Under the pieces are notes generated by a model. The model did not search any database and was not told where the DNA came from. It saw only the letters and a list, made by a program, of their open reading frames with translations. A DNA stretch of 64,000 bases from Eutypella sp. D-1 (taxonomy: Eukaryota; Ascomycota; Sordariomycetes; Xylariales; Diatrypaceae). Numbering within the stretch: position 1 is the first letter of the stretch; every line of letters begins with the position of its first letter. A program made the translations under genes and the position numbers. The stretch covers positions 2,170,001 through 2,234,000 of the forward strand of contig JAJTTP010000001.1 of assembly GCA_023313575.1 (NCBI GenBank). Direction: 5' to 3'. This document shows, in pieces, positions 23,876 to 36,023 of this stretch.

Positions 23876-26052
23876 CGCGGTTCAGGACAAGACGGGCTGA
23901 ACTGAAGTCACTGGACTGCCTCTCCGAGATTGGTTCAACAGCGTTCAACAGCCGTGTAGTAAAGCCGACGGGAATGCAGGTACAAGTATATTATGATATA
24001 TGCTTCCACCCGCTATGCAATAAAGACGACCGGTCAAGGTTTGCGCCGTAGTTGTGTCAGAAGTAAGTACCTAAGTAAGTAATGATAGGTGTGATATGTG
24101 ATGCTCAAGGTAGGTCCACGGGTAGTGATTTTAATAGTGACACAGCAGATATTTTGTACGAAGAGGGGTAACAGGTACTCGCCCAATATCTGGTTGGCTG
24201 AGTTCAATTGATAGTATTGCGCCGAATCGACAGTTCAAATTATGTAGTTGGGAAAAATCCCGAGGTCTACTACTTCATTACCTACACGTAATATTGAGAG
24301 AGCTCTATAAACTTTTCATAAATTCTGAGTCGAGATCAAATTCTGCCCCACGTTCCTAAATCGGAGCTTACCCTTCGCTGATAAGTCATTTGGTAGTGGG
24401 TGCCCAAGTGGGGTCCAAGTTAAGGTATTCCGTACCTGCTTCAGTATACCTCTTAGCCTAAATCCTTACGGAGCAAAACCCGTGGACCTGACTTGTACCC
24501 GTTGCGCCCAACCCGTAGGTACCTTCCATCGTACTGGGGGAGGGGGGGGGGCCGTTTGTAAACCCGACTTTAGGGGACTTGAATCGTAGAAGTAAGGGTA
24601 GTTCCTGCTAGTTAGTGCCTATCACTTGGATGTAAATCTTTTAAGCTTTCTAAGATTCTCCGTACAAGCAATCGAATCGTATGCTGATCCTATTTTTATA
24701 CATGCCCTACTCTAGTCACTTACCAAATACACGCAGGTATGCGATTGTCAAGTTGTCCCGATAATTCGGGTCAACCTCCAAGGGCTTGGAAATAATCCAC
24801 TATCTATTCCGTAAAGTTAGAGAGTCCTATAACCGTGGAATCAATCTCTTCTCTCAGACCTCCGTGATTAAAATTGGCTGCATGCCAGCATTTCACTTAT
24901 AGGTAAGCAAGTACTTATCATGTAAGGCGTTGCTAGTTCTACAGATAAGAGATCCCGTCTGTACAATGACGCAAGGGAATGGATATTATATAGTCCTATA
25001 ATAACTTGAAGTACGGGCAACCCCCTATTTCTACCTAGGTAAACTCTTCTTGCAATATCCAAACTAGCTATTATAGATAACTACCTAGCTCTGGCATGTG
25101 ACGTCTTGAATCAAAAGCAGCACTTGTAGATAACCTACTTGACTACCTTCCAGCAGCTCGCGGGTCAACATGCCATACCATGCCATATTCTCGACTCGCG
25201 CTGATTGCCTTTCATACTTGTATTATCGCTACATGATTCTGAAATAAGCCGCCATGGGCCATGAGTGCAACCCCATATGAAACCTACGGGGCATCAGCTG
25301 ACATAAGTGGCTTCCGAGATTGTGTACCATCACCAGCCAAACAACCAAATCAATCATAGCCAGGGCTGGGGGGCTTACTTCTTCAACCTTGCTATCTCTA
25401 GACACGCAAGACATGCATCTTAATATTCTATTTTACTCGAGTCGTACCTACCGGCCTACCCACTCTTTTCTATATTACACGGAGTCCGGTGTTAAAGCCC
25501 GAGAGAGTCAAGATGAAACATCGTTTAACTGGTTAGCCAGTATTAAGCTCTTAGGTAGCCAGTTCTGTCACATGTGAACGTGATCTTATAACGGTTATTA
25601 TTAGTTACAATAAAGCAATAAAGCTCTTAAAGCAAAGCATGCCTCCCGTCGGAAGTATCCTTCCATCTGTCCTCCCTCTGCAGTCCTCCCTCTCCCTTAT
25701 CTCACATTGCTTGCTATCTAGAGTTATCCCTTTCTATCCCTAAGGTTCCAATTCAAACCTTCAACTGCAGCGCGTCAGAAACCTTTACTGCAATAGTAGT
25801 TGTTACCTAATAAGCCTTCGACTTACGACGCCAATAATATTATACTTCTTCTGGATGTCCTATCCAAACACCCCCAGGGGATATACTAATACGTAAATAC
25901 CTGTGGGGAATCGGGCGATGCAACCGATTGATTGATCGAGCGCATCTGATCCCTGCTCGCCGTTACCACCTTCAAGGGTTACATTCGAGCTTGATGTGGT
26001 AGGATTCAAATATAAGGCGACTTAATCCGATAAGCCAGATTTCAGCTTCAAC
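23876..26052. other. Divergent intergenic region between HIS1 and sugar transporter
   Basis: About 2.2 kb holding the promoters of both divergent genes. No coding sequence was recognised. A G-tract occurs near 24535-24551 and a TACCTAGGTA palindrome at 25032-25041. The transporter's proximal promoter is AT-rich. Confidence 0.6.
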
Positions 26053-28471
26053 ATGCCCAGAACAAAACATAATCCGCCCAAGTCCCATACCCATCACATA
26101 GAAGACATTGCCTTACATCACGACCCGGAAAAGCCCACTTCTTCCGCGGACTCCGACAGCGACGACTACGGCGAAGAATCTCATTTGGAGCGGCTAATAA
26201 TTAGCAACGACGATTGCGACAGTGACAACCACAGCGAGCACCGAGAAGCCGAACAACCTCTCGAACGAAACCATTGCTCCGGAACTGACCATACACAGCA
26301 CTGGGTTCATGACCCAAATGCGCTCTTGGAAATGTCACGATGGCTGGGCCAGCCCTCTATCAAAGGGAGCACGGAGTCGATGCGGATGTTTCTGTTGACC
26401 TGCAACACCATTGGAATCTCGTAGGTTGCACATGTCACACGGGTTCGGGAGCTTGTTTCTAACGGGGCCTCCACACAGCTTCGTCTGGGGCATTGAACAG
26501 ACATGTGAGATATGAACCAATATTTCCAATCCGTCCCTAAGGGCGATATTAATCATGAGCCCCGTATCACAGACTGCACACCATATTTACTATCGCTTGG
26601 TCTCACCAAGAGCAACACGTCCTTGGTATGGATTGCCGGTCCCCTTTCCGGTCTCATCGTACAGCCCATTGTCGGGGCCATAGCGGACGAGTCCCGATCG
26701 AAATGGGGACGCCGGCGGCCTTTCATTATGGTCGGCGCCGTGATATCCGGCCTCTGTCTCCTAACACTAGGCTTCACCAAGGAGATCGTCGGCTACTTCG
26801 TCTCCGATGATTCCACCGCAAAGTCTCTCACTATTTTCGCCGCAGTGCTGGCTATCTACGCAGTCGATTTCGCTGTCAATGCCGGTTCGTATATGACGTG
26901 CCCGCCCTCGAACTATGTCCGGGGGCCCACTTACTCACGTCGATCTCAGTCATGTCCGCAGCAAGGAGCCTTGTTGTGGATACCCTTCCGATATCTAAAC
27001 AGCAGACCGGATCCGCTTGGGGTAAGAATATTGGCCTTCATTAGTTCTAAATGTTTACATGTTACACATTGCTAAACAAATCGTAGGAAGCCGTATGTCG
27101 ACAATTGGCCATGGAATCGCCTATGCCACCGGCGCCATTGACTTACCCAGTCTCTTGGGGACCTATTTGGGCGACACCCAATTCAAGCAGCTCACTATCG
27201 CCGCCGCTTTCGGCGTCGTCTCAACGTGCGCCATCACCTCCTGGGCCGTGACAGAGAGGGTACTAGTAGACCCTAGGGACGAATCGAGGAAGGGAGGCGG
27301 CAAGTTCAAGGTGATCGGCCAGATCTGGTATACGATCCTGCATCTCCCGCCGCGCATACGGGCCATATGTATGGCGCAGTTCTGGAGCTGGATCGGATGG
27401 TTTCCTTTTCTCTTCTACAGCACAACTTGGGTGAGTCGGTCCAGGCCTTGCAGGGCCACCTGCTTGATCATGCTATATTTCCTACTTTAGTCCCATGCGA
27501 ATTTGTGTCACCAATCGACTCCGTGGCGGACACCAATGAAATGCTCTGGATATATATTGATCTTGTGGTATAGATAGGAGAGACATATTTCCGCTACGAC
27601 GCCCCGAAGGGTGCGAAGGAGTCAGACGACACCCTCGGAGAGATCGGCCGCGTGGGGAGCGAGGCCTTCATCGTCTATTCCATCATCACGTTCACGGGGG
27701 CGTGGCTGCTACCCTTCATCGTCCAGTCGCCGGACGACGAGCCCTATACCCAGCGACCCCCGCAGAGCATCAAAAGATTTGTGGAGAAGTTCAACGAGCA
27801 CAAGCCGGACCTCCTGACCACGTGGATGTGCGGCCACGCGATGTTCGCCGCAGCCATGTTCTGGGCGCCCTTCGCTACGAGCTTCCGGTTCGCGACCGTG
27901 CTCGTCTGTCTATGCGGACTGTAAATCTTCCCTCTCTTCTCCGTGATTTCTTTGTTCGCTAGCTAGCTTCCCCTGATCATAAGTCTAACCACTGTTTCTT
28001 TTCTTTCCATCTAGACCGTGGGCCGTGGCCTCCTGGGCACCCTCAGCATTCCTCGGTGTGGAGGTGAACAAGCTCAGCGGGGCGGGCGAGCCCGGACGTC
28101 CGCGGCGGCGATCATCGACGGACTCAGACATCGAGATGATGATGGCGGACGGCGGACGGTCGTCGCCGGTGACCGGCAGCTTCAGCGGCTCCGCGTCGAG
28201 CTCGACGGGCGAGCTGTCGGGCATCTACTTCGGGATCCTCAACATCTACACCACGATACCGCAGTTCATCGGCACGATGCTCAGCACGGTGGTCTTCGCG
28301 GTGCTGGAGCCCGGCAAGAGCCCCGAGCTCGCCGAGGGCGCGCCCGAGAGCGAGAAACACGACCCAGCTGCCGCCGACGCCGGCCCCAACGCCATCGCCG
28401 TCGTCCTCTTCATCGGCGCCATCGGTGCCGTCAACGCCATCTTCGCCACCAGGAAGCTGAGATACCTCTGA
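26053..28471 (+). CDS. sut1: Sucrose/alpha-glucoside proton symporter, Sut1-like (GPH family of the MFS)
   Basis: Plasma-membrane sugar:proton symporter of the plant SUC/fission-yeast Sut1 type; maltose or sucrose is the likely substrate by family. Predicted 641 residues in seven exons: 26053-26420, 26479-26504 (26 nt), 26573-26884, 26950-27021, 27087-27430, 27574-27920 and 28015-28471. The frame sums to 1926 nt. An acidic cytosolic N-terminus of about 110 residues precedes the membrane region. The tiny second exon supplies FVWGIEQT, joined to YCTPYLLSLGLTKS, a family hallmark. The MFS loop motif RSKWGRRRP is at about residue 171, followed by ARSLVVDTLP and GSAWGSRMSTIGHGI. A hydrophilic loop near 27750-27820 and another near 28080-28200 separate the later helices. 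The exon 3 donor (GTTCGT) is non-consensus but restores the expected VMSAARSL reading. The gene looks intact. Confidence 0.88.
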
Positions 28472-28494
28472 CCCCAGCCGCCTAGACGGGGCGA

Positions 28495-28509
28495 GGGGGG
28501 GGGGGGGGG
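28495..28509 (+). repeat. Homopolymer G run, 15 bases
   Basis: Fifteen consecutive G, starting 24 bp past the transporter stop codon. Length in such runs is error-prone in sequencing. Confidence 0.85.
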
Positions 28510-29783
28510 TTGATACGGTGCATCTACTTACGATTGTGTGGTTGTGTTTGTGTGTGTGTGTACGGGATGAGATGACTGCCGGCTCCTCGCGGCTATAACT
28601 CTCTCTATAATGCCCGGTTTTTGGTTTATGTTAAAGCGAGGCGAAGACGTGATAAAAAGTGGCACGGGTCAGTTACGCGGACGGGATTGGGAGTCCATCC
28701 ATTTCCTTTTCGGTCTCGGAGCCGGGCTGGGCCCCCGGCTGGACGGCGTTCTGGCTAATGGTTTTGGTGTGCACGTGTGCTTGTGTGTGTTTCTGTGTTT
28801 CCTTACAATGTGGTTGACCTTTTCTAGATGCCGTCATCCACGTCCCTACTGAGTTCCTTACGACCGCTGTTGGAGGATAGATAGATAGGCTTCTCGACGA
28901 TGACCGCGAGACGCCTTGAATAAATAGCAAGTTGCTAGATCGAAGCTTAGGAGGGCAGGGAACTTGGACTTTCGTTCTTCTTCTTCTACCCTCCTTCCGC
29001 CCGCTTAGTTGATATGGTATAGTATACGACATACATACCTAGGTTGCTACAGTAGGCTTGATAGGTTACATCTCGACTCCCCTTTTACGTGACTCCCCAC
29101 TTAGTTCAGCCGTGGCATATGTAACCCGACAGCAGCCCACCGACGATCATCCGCTTCTAATTATGTACGTATGTACGTAGTTAATGTACCATCACCTCTA
29201 CGGAGTACGTACTACATACATGCACAACCTAAGTACTAGGTAGACTAAAACCCCGCCTCCACGCGCGGATGGAGAAACTCAGGATTGCCCGCAGGAGAAA
29301 AAAGCAGGCAGGAACAAAACAAAAAAAAGAGAGAAGAGACGTCACTATAATGAAACTTAGAGGCTAGGCTACCTAATGAGGTATCCAGGATAATGGATAT
29401 TGGGTGGCAGGCACTCCCAAAGGAGGCATGATACTGCCGTAACCGAGGCTGCTTCGTAGCAGCAACGGTCAGGATGTTTGTGTAGAGCGTAAGAGTGCCG
29501 GACTCTTGATACTCCATCCATCCAGCGGTCAATAAAGAATTTGATATTTTCTTAAGGTTGCGAGACGGAGGCAATTTTTTCCTTCATCTCTCTTTTTACC
29601 TTCTAAGGGAAATCTTAGGAGGGGATGTATAAGTGATGATACTATTAGATCCAATGGATCGGCTCAACTGCCTTCCTTGAGGCAGATGGATATCCGAAAG
29701 TTGCAACCTTGTGTAGATAAAGTACCTAGAGAAGACTTATATGAACTCGCAGCCATACCCTCCGTTATAAAGCTTCATGTAAG

Positions 29784-29795
29784 CTACCTAGGTAG
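29784..29795. repeat. CTACCTAGGTAG palindrome
   Basis: Perfect 12-bp inverted repeat with no spacer, one member of a dispersed intergenic palindrome family (core TACCTAGGTA) in this window. Confidence 0.8.
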
Positions 29796-30845
29796 GCATA
29801 GCACCTGCACATCGCATATTAAAAGACTAATGCAGAGAGGACATATTCGGGTCGGGTCTAACCGACTAGGTAGTCGTCAACTCATTGTCGGCCCAATGTG
29901 GTTCATTATACCTACTCAAGGTATACATATATATAAGAAAAAGTCTACGTAATAGCTTTTATTGTCAGGAGGCAATGAACAAAATCGTCCAACATCCACG
30001 GGCCCGGTTCTTATTCCAATAAATGTTTATCTAAAGGAGGTGGTCAGGCTAATAAGTAAGCGGCTTCAGTATATACAATAGAGATATATATGCCTTCATC
30101 TAAACCCTTCGATTCGGCTCTACGTTGGCTTCTAGCTCGGCCGGGCCAGTTCGAATAGTCTGGTCTTTTTTTTACCTATCGATGGATTCCAGCATCTCCG
30201 CTCGTTTTTACTAACTACCCATGTATGGCAACCATCTATCTACATTTACCGCCAGCGGAGGAGAGGGAGACGAGTCAGGGAACCGCGGACTATATTGTAG
30301 TAGTATGTTTAGTAGCACTTCACTCGTATCTAGTATAGTGCTATGGCCGAAATTTCCAGGCCCTTCAAAGCTACGAGGGGTCCATTTCTAGTTGCTTTAC
30401 ATACCTACTTAGGTAGTATATGTACGCCGCCGGTGGGCTAGTGATGCAGGGTCATTCGATATTCTGGACCGACGTCCGCGATTTTTTATTACTTTTTTTT
30501 TTCCCTTTCCCTCCCTTTTTTTAGTCTTATCATATCCCTTATCATTCTTTATAACGGATGGACTACAACTAACTGTTACTATACTTTTATGACCAATTCT
30601 CGACATATGATATACGTAACTCTTCTAATATAATGCAGGAAATAGTAACTGACAGCACCTCGGACAGCAAACCTTGGTCACCGGAGTATGTCGGGAGTCG
30701 GGGTTTCGTTGACCTCGTCCTGATGCGGTTAAGGTGAGGGTCTGCGGGGCATCATTTCCGCCCCGCCCATCCTGCAAGAAATGATGATGAAGCGGGACTT
30801 TGATGTTATCGTACTTGACTACCTAGGTGTAGTAGGTAGTAGTAC

Positions 30846-30863
30846 TACTTAGGTACCTAAGTA
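30846..30863. repeat. 18-bp perfect palindrome TACTTAGGTACCTAAGTA
   Basis: All 18 bases pair with their reverse complement and there is no loop. It lies 20 bp downstream of an ACCTAGGT copy, within a tract rich in GTAGTAG repeats, and is related in sequence to the TACCTAGGTA family. Confidence 0.85.
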
Positions 30864-31879
30864 TGTAATAAGTCTTAGTTATATCCCTCTGCATCCACCA
30901 GTCCACACGGCTACTGCAAGGACCCTCCTATAGTTGTGCACGTCTAAACGACTATGTAACTAGCTGGGCGCTATAGCGTTAACCGCACCGGCCAACCGGT
31001 TGATGATTACATCCGTGGAAATATAGGTAGTTTTACATAGGCGTGCGTGGATAGACCCGGAATGAATGATGGCGGTATATGTATATTACAGATTTAGGTA
31101 GTATATCAAGGCTGTAAAAGTCGGAGACTGAATTATGTGAATCCCTCGTTACTGATAGGAGTGACCTTAATGTTTATAAGAAATTCACTGGTTTGAGGAA
31201 GACACTGAAGTAACCAATCACTCACCTGGGGACATACCTAAGTACCTAGTAGGTATGTATGAGCTAGTTAAACTAGCATGGCAGCTGCAGTTCACCCGGA
31301 GGTTCGTAACGTAATCCATAAGACCTCGGGACTCTAGCAGTCTACTTGGTAACTAAAAGGTTTGGTTAGGGTCGTCCACCCACTCGCTTGTACTTTTGTT
31401 GCTTTTTACTTTTTTTTTATCTTGTACCTTTTTAGGTTCTAAGTTACTTACCCTAGGCAGGTAGGGTAAGTATCTTACCATGGCCTTGATTGGTTCAAAG
31501 ATTTCTTCGCTGCGCAGTCGGGCAGTTCGTTAGCCAACTCCGTTAGCCGACTCCTCTCTCTTTGTTAGAGACCCCCACCAATCTTCCTCTTTTCCAAGGT
31601 TGCTGCAGCAGAAGAAGCAGGCAAGGAAGGCAGGTGCCCCTCCCCTCGCCTTAAAGGTTCGGTTCCAATCCTTGTCCAGGTGCGCCAGGTGAAGTCCTCG
31701 GCGGGTGGGTGTTCGGGCGTTCTAGGCGGGTCAGCTGCACCTGCTTGGCCTGCCTCTCCGGCCTCTCTGCCTCTCTCTCTGTGCACCTCTCTGCACCACT
31801 AAAATCCACTCGGGCATTCTCCAATAGGTTCATTTCCTTATCTCTTCTTCGTCTTTACCAACCTAAGGTACTACTTCCG

Positions 31880-31996
31880 ATGTTGTCCAGCTGCCCATAT
31901 CCTATATCCTATATCCTATATCCCATATCTTCTTCAACTTCTGCATCTTCCCGAGATCTACGGACTACGATCTACCAAACTTCAAATATTCGCTAA
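31880..31996 (+). other. Possible upstream open reading frame in the bHLH gene leader
   Basis: An ATG at 31880 opens a 38-codon frame ending TAA at 31996, about 540 bp before the bHLH start. Its early part is built from a CTATATC-type repeat. It acts as an uORF only if the transcript starts upstream of 31880, which the sequence does not show. Confidence 0.3.
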
Positions 31997-32539
31997 CTAC
32001 ATGTACCGTCAAACCATGTATAGGCCGCCTTCCGAGGTTATTTAACTTCAATGTTCTTTTATTTTAATTTTACTATCCAGAATATTGATCTTCACACATA
32101 TTGAATAGGCGTCAAACTTTCCCGAGGTCGTCTGAAATTTCCTTTTCTTCTTAATTGCCTTATTAGCTTAAACTTTTCTCCAGATTGCATTGCGACAACC
32201 TTCTCCGTTCCTCTTTTTTTTCCTCTTCTGAGTTCACACTCGACATCCTGAAATGTTCTAGTCCATATTCTTCATATTATTCACATCGGAAGAGCAAGCC
32301 AGGCCGAAAAAAAAACACCGAGTTTCAGTGGCTATGCTAGTAATCGCAAACTTTCCTACATTGACTACGAGGACGCGCTTAAAGCATTTCGACTTAATCT
32401 CGACTTAATCTCGACTCCCCTTTAGCTTCCAGGACAAGGTGTTCACTGTATTCAGTATCACTTAGTCGAGTTGAATAGAAGACGAAGGACGAAAGAAGAC
32501 ACTTGATTTGCTTGATTTGGAACAATCCCGAAGGTCGTT

Positions 32540-34690
32540 ATGATGGATCCGAATACCTGGAATGGGCAGGACCCTAATCTATCGCATACGAGCGATGACG
32601 ATTTTCAGCAGTTCCTCGACATGGGCGGCATGTCTAACCTCGGCGATGGCCTTCAGTTCGAATTCCACGATTTCAATCCTGGGAATAATCCCCACATGAT
32701 GCAGCAATCCCATCGCGACACTATGGATACCACAATGGAGGGTACTGATCATGGTACCATCGTGTCGCGAGCCGATATAGACATGCAAAATGCCATGGTT
32801 GGAATGACTTCGGCTCCGAGTCACTCAACCATCCCCACCCAGATCATGGGCCCCCAGCGCAGCACCAACGACACCATCTCCGATCTCGATGCGCAAATTC
32901 AGCATTTGCAATTTCAGAAGCTGCAACAAGAGCAGCGCCGGCTCGAAGAACAACAGCGTCGCTTTCAGGAGCAACAGGCTGCCTACTATGCTCAGCAGCA
33001 GCGGCGCAACATTGTCCCCCCTACGCCGCAAAGTCTCGAGATCCAAGCCACCAACCAGTTTTACTCCCAGCCTGATCAGACGCCTACCTCTGGTGTTTTC
33101 GACGGATATCAGCGCCTGAAGGAGCAACAAGATGTGAGTTCCACCATCCGTATGATCCGTTGGGTCATTTAGTCATTCAGTCATTCAGTCATTCAGTCAT
33201 TTAGTCATTAAACCAACACTGGCTGACCTGCCCCGAAGATGATGTTCACTCCATTAGTATCCCCTGCCGTGACTCCCCTGGACTCGCATTTCCCCGTCGA
33301 TTCCCAATATACCGTCCCGGGAGCATACTTCAGCCCTCTTACGTCTCCTGCGCTGCACGCTCAAAATGATCCGATTGCCTCATTCGATGGTAGACATTCG
33401 ACCGGTGTAACGAACTCGCCTATTGAGATGGATGTCGAGTCCCCGCCCGTGGCAACTAGTTCAGGCGACCTTTCTAAGAAAGCCCGAAAGAACAACGCTA
33501 GTAGGCCAAGGAAAACGAACGTCCGGCAGTCACCTATCACAAAGCCTCAGCGGAGGAAAAATGCATCGACTCCTGCTATGAATGCCCAAGTTCTAGGGGA
33601 ACTCGCAGAATCCGTAGCCGAGAAGGCCAACCAACCCTCAAAACCGACCTCGACATCGACAGCCTCGACAGAGTCAGAGGACGCCTCGGTTTCCCCCGAG
33701 GCGTTGTCCGATATGCCACCTCCGCCAGTCCCACAACCCCGCTCGGCCCGCCAATCGCCATATATACAGGCACAAACCGGTGGTCCGGTAGCACCCTTAC
33801 CGCCTGCGTTACCGCTCAACGGGAAGCCTTCCCCCGCAACCCCGGCGTCACTATTCAAGATCTCACCGAAGAGCAAGACCGCGGATCCAAATAATCCTGA
33901 TCCGGCTGCTTCGGAACATATAGACAATTTCGAGTTGCCCGAGTCCGTAAACTTCTCTAAGCCAGAAGTACCGCCCATCGACACGCAGAAACCACCTCAA
34001 GCTCCCCCTGAAGCGGAATCGTCGAAACCTTCATTCCAGACTCTCCCGTCTCCCGTGCTCCCAAAGCCAGCACAGTCGACATCAGCAAACCCCAGTCCCA
34101 GTCCTCGGCTGACTCCGAGCACATCTACGCCGACGCCTACCCTCAGCGCTCGGAAGACCCCGCTTATGGGGCCGAAAGGTAATAGGAAAAGATCTAGTGT
34201 CAGCTCCGTGCACGTGTCGCCAGCGTTGCGGCCAAGGATATCGCCTAATATTAAACCACTACTTCCGGGAACCCCGGGGATGTCGGCTGAAGACACGGCG
34301 TCGCAACTACTCGCCTCGAAATCGAACTACCAGAGAATATTGGAGGGCAACACGGTTCCTGGCGTCACGTACCCAAGCGAGCTATCGACGAATCTTACAT
34401 CAAAACGGACGTCGCACAAGATCGCGGAACAGGGTCGCCGGAACCGTATAAACTCGGCACTCCAGGAAATAGCGACGTTGTTACCCAAGCATGTGGCCAA
34501 GGACCTCGAGAAAGATGACAGCGGTAACGGGGAGAAGAAGGATGGGAAGCAGACGAACGCACCGAGTAGCAAGGCTAGCACCGTCGAGCTGGCCATTGTA
34601 TACATAAAGCAGCTGAAGGAAGAAGTTGCCGAGGCGAACAAGAGGGCCGAGGCCGCTGAAAAGAGGCTTGAGGAGCGATCACCGAGCTAA
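32540..34690 (+). CDS. nuc-1: bHLH transcription factor, NUC-1/Pho4-like phosphate regulator
   Basis: Predicted 681 residues in two exons, 32540-33133 and 33239-34690, with a 105-bp intron. The start is the first of two adjacent ATGs. The N-terminal region is acidic with a Gln-rich helix (about 115-160). The middle is long, Ser/Pro/Thr-rich and presumably disordered. A C-terminal bHLH starts at about residue 586 with KRTSHKIAEQGRRNRINSAL; its His, Glu and Arg are the residues that read CACGTG-type E-boxes. A basic/acidic loop of about 30 residues separates helix 1 (LQEIATLLPKHV) from helix 2 (SSKASTVELAIVYIKQLKEE), which runs on as a short coiled coil to the end. In Neurospora NUC-1 and yeast Pho4 this protein turns on phosphatases and transporters on phosphate starvation, controlled by a cyclin-CDK; that role is inferred. 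A related non-phosphate bHLH is possible. Confidence 0.78.
33164..33211 (+). repeat. Octamer minisatellite inside the bHLH gene intron
   Basis: Six tandem units of GTCATTCA or GTCATTTA (the last is GTCATTAA) occupy almost half of the 105-bp intron. The repeat ends 27 bp before the acceptor AG. Confidence 0.9.
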
Positions 34691-36023
34691 GACGAAGACG
34701 ACAAGGTGAATGACTGGACTGTCCCAAAAATAGAAGAAGAGGGTTCAAAACCTTTCTACCAAGATCGATCCTCCCGGGAGAATTAGTTAGACGGAGACAC
34801 CGACCGAGTAATACCGCCCTCTTCATCGAAGATGCGAGAAAGAAAGATGCGAGAGTATTTAATGATCAGTTCATTACACTTTGCATGGTTTCATTCGTCA
34901 ATACCATGCATGCATATATAACACTCACCCACAGTGGCAGCAGAGTGGGGGGGGGGAGGGGGGCGCATCCATGGATGGTATGGATGGTTGGTGCCTTTGT
35001 CTTCCTTCATATAAGACAGGCAAAAAAGCCAGCCAGTTCCTGGTTTGATGGTAATGAGACTCAGATAAGAACGAAGATAGCACATGTTAATTGCAGCAAT
35101 GCTATTCCGTAGAACGATGATTATTTTTGGCTTCCTTTTTCCTGTCTTTGACTTTAACTGCTGTTCTAAGTTGGCCACCTACTGTACGAGAAAACTTATG
35201 TATGTATCTATCAAGTTGATTAGCATGTGAAGGTACACAGCCACAACAGCCACATTATATAGTACGCCACATGACTCTTGGAAAAGTCGCCACCTCTACA
35301 TATTCCGTGACGACTCCACATATAATAGGCAAGCCCCATATTTGAAATCGCTACCTAAAATGACCCGCATTTTAGTATCCTACCAAGCCTACTTACCTAG
35401 TACATAGTTAATCAAATAACATTTCCGGTTTCTCAGACAACGATAACTTCAATCTTTTCCCATTTTGCGCATCAACATCCCATGCATCCATCCATCTATC
35501 TAGAGTAACACACATCTCTCTCCACTTCATTTGAAACTTATCTTTTTCTGGAAAGCTGTCGATTAATTTTTTTCTCTTTGCGCTCCGCTTTTTTTACCAG
35601 AACGAAAAAAGAAGAAAAAAAGATCATCAAAGGAGGGAAGGAGACCCTACGCTTATTATTGTTTCACACGTGTAGAGTAGTAGGCTCTCTCTCTCTCCTC
35701 TCTCTCAGCGTTGGGTGTCTGTCACTTGAGTGTCTGCCTTATCGGTCACTCGAGACAACTGTCAATTAAAGACGGTGACGATAATTATTAGTTATAAGGA
35801 CACAAAGAGCTGGCGCATCGACGCTCTGACCATCTACGGCCCCAAGGTTCCCCCATCTTCAAACACACGCCGCGATACATACCTACCTAGGTAGAGAAAA
35901 CCTTCCATCCTAGACTGTCCGCCAACAGAGAGGAGAGCCTTATACACAACACACAACATTACACGATAGACCTTTCATCATACTGGTCCTAACCAACCAA
36001 CTATATTGCTTGCTACTTACACC
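34691..36023. other. Intergenic region between bHLH and Src1 genes
   Basis: No gene was recognised. It contains a G-rich run (about 34946-34963), a CACGTG within TTCACACGTGTAG near 35666, a CT-rich run (about 35686-35708), and the palindrome CTACCTAGGTAG at 35883-35894, about 130 bp upstream of the Src1 ATG. It probably includes the Src1 promoter. Confidence 0.6.
35883..35894. repeat. CTACCTAGGTAG palindrome near the Src1 start
   Basis: Perfect 12-bp palindrome identical to the copy at 29784-29795, about 130 bp before the next ATG. Confidence 0.8.

Larger units (their letters stand above)
28472..32539. other. Long intergenic region upstream of the bHLH gene
   Basis: About 4 kb with no supported gene. 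It carries a 15-base G run (28495-28509), GTGTGTGT runs near 28535-28560, a CACGTG near 28773, and ACCTAGGT/TACCTAGGTA palindromes at 29037-29044, 29784-29795 and 30821-30828 plus an 18-bp perfect palindrome at 30846-30863. A CTATATC repeat lies near 31899-31920. The last kilobase is pyrimidine-rich and probably contains the bHLH gene's promoter and leader, including possible upstream ATGs. Confidence 0.6.

Noticed and set aside
27985..28485. Overlapping frames on both strands around the last transporter exon
   Set aside because: Only the frame reading SGIYFGILNIYTTIPQFIG matches the transporter and splices in phase; the others are shadows.
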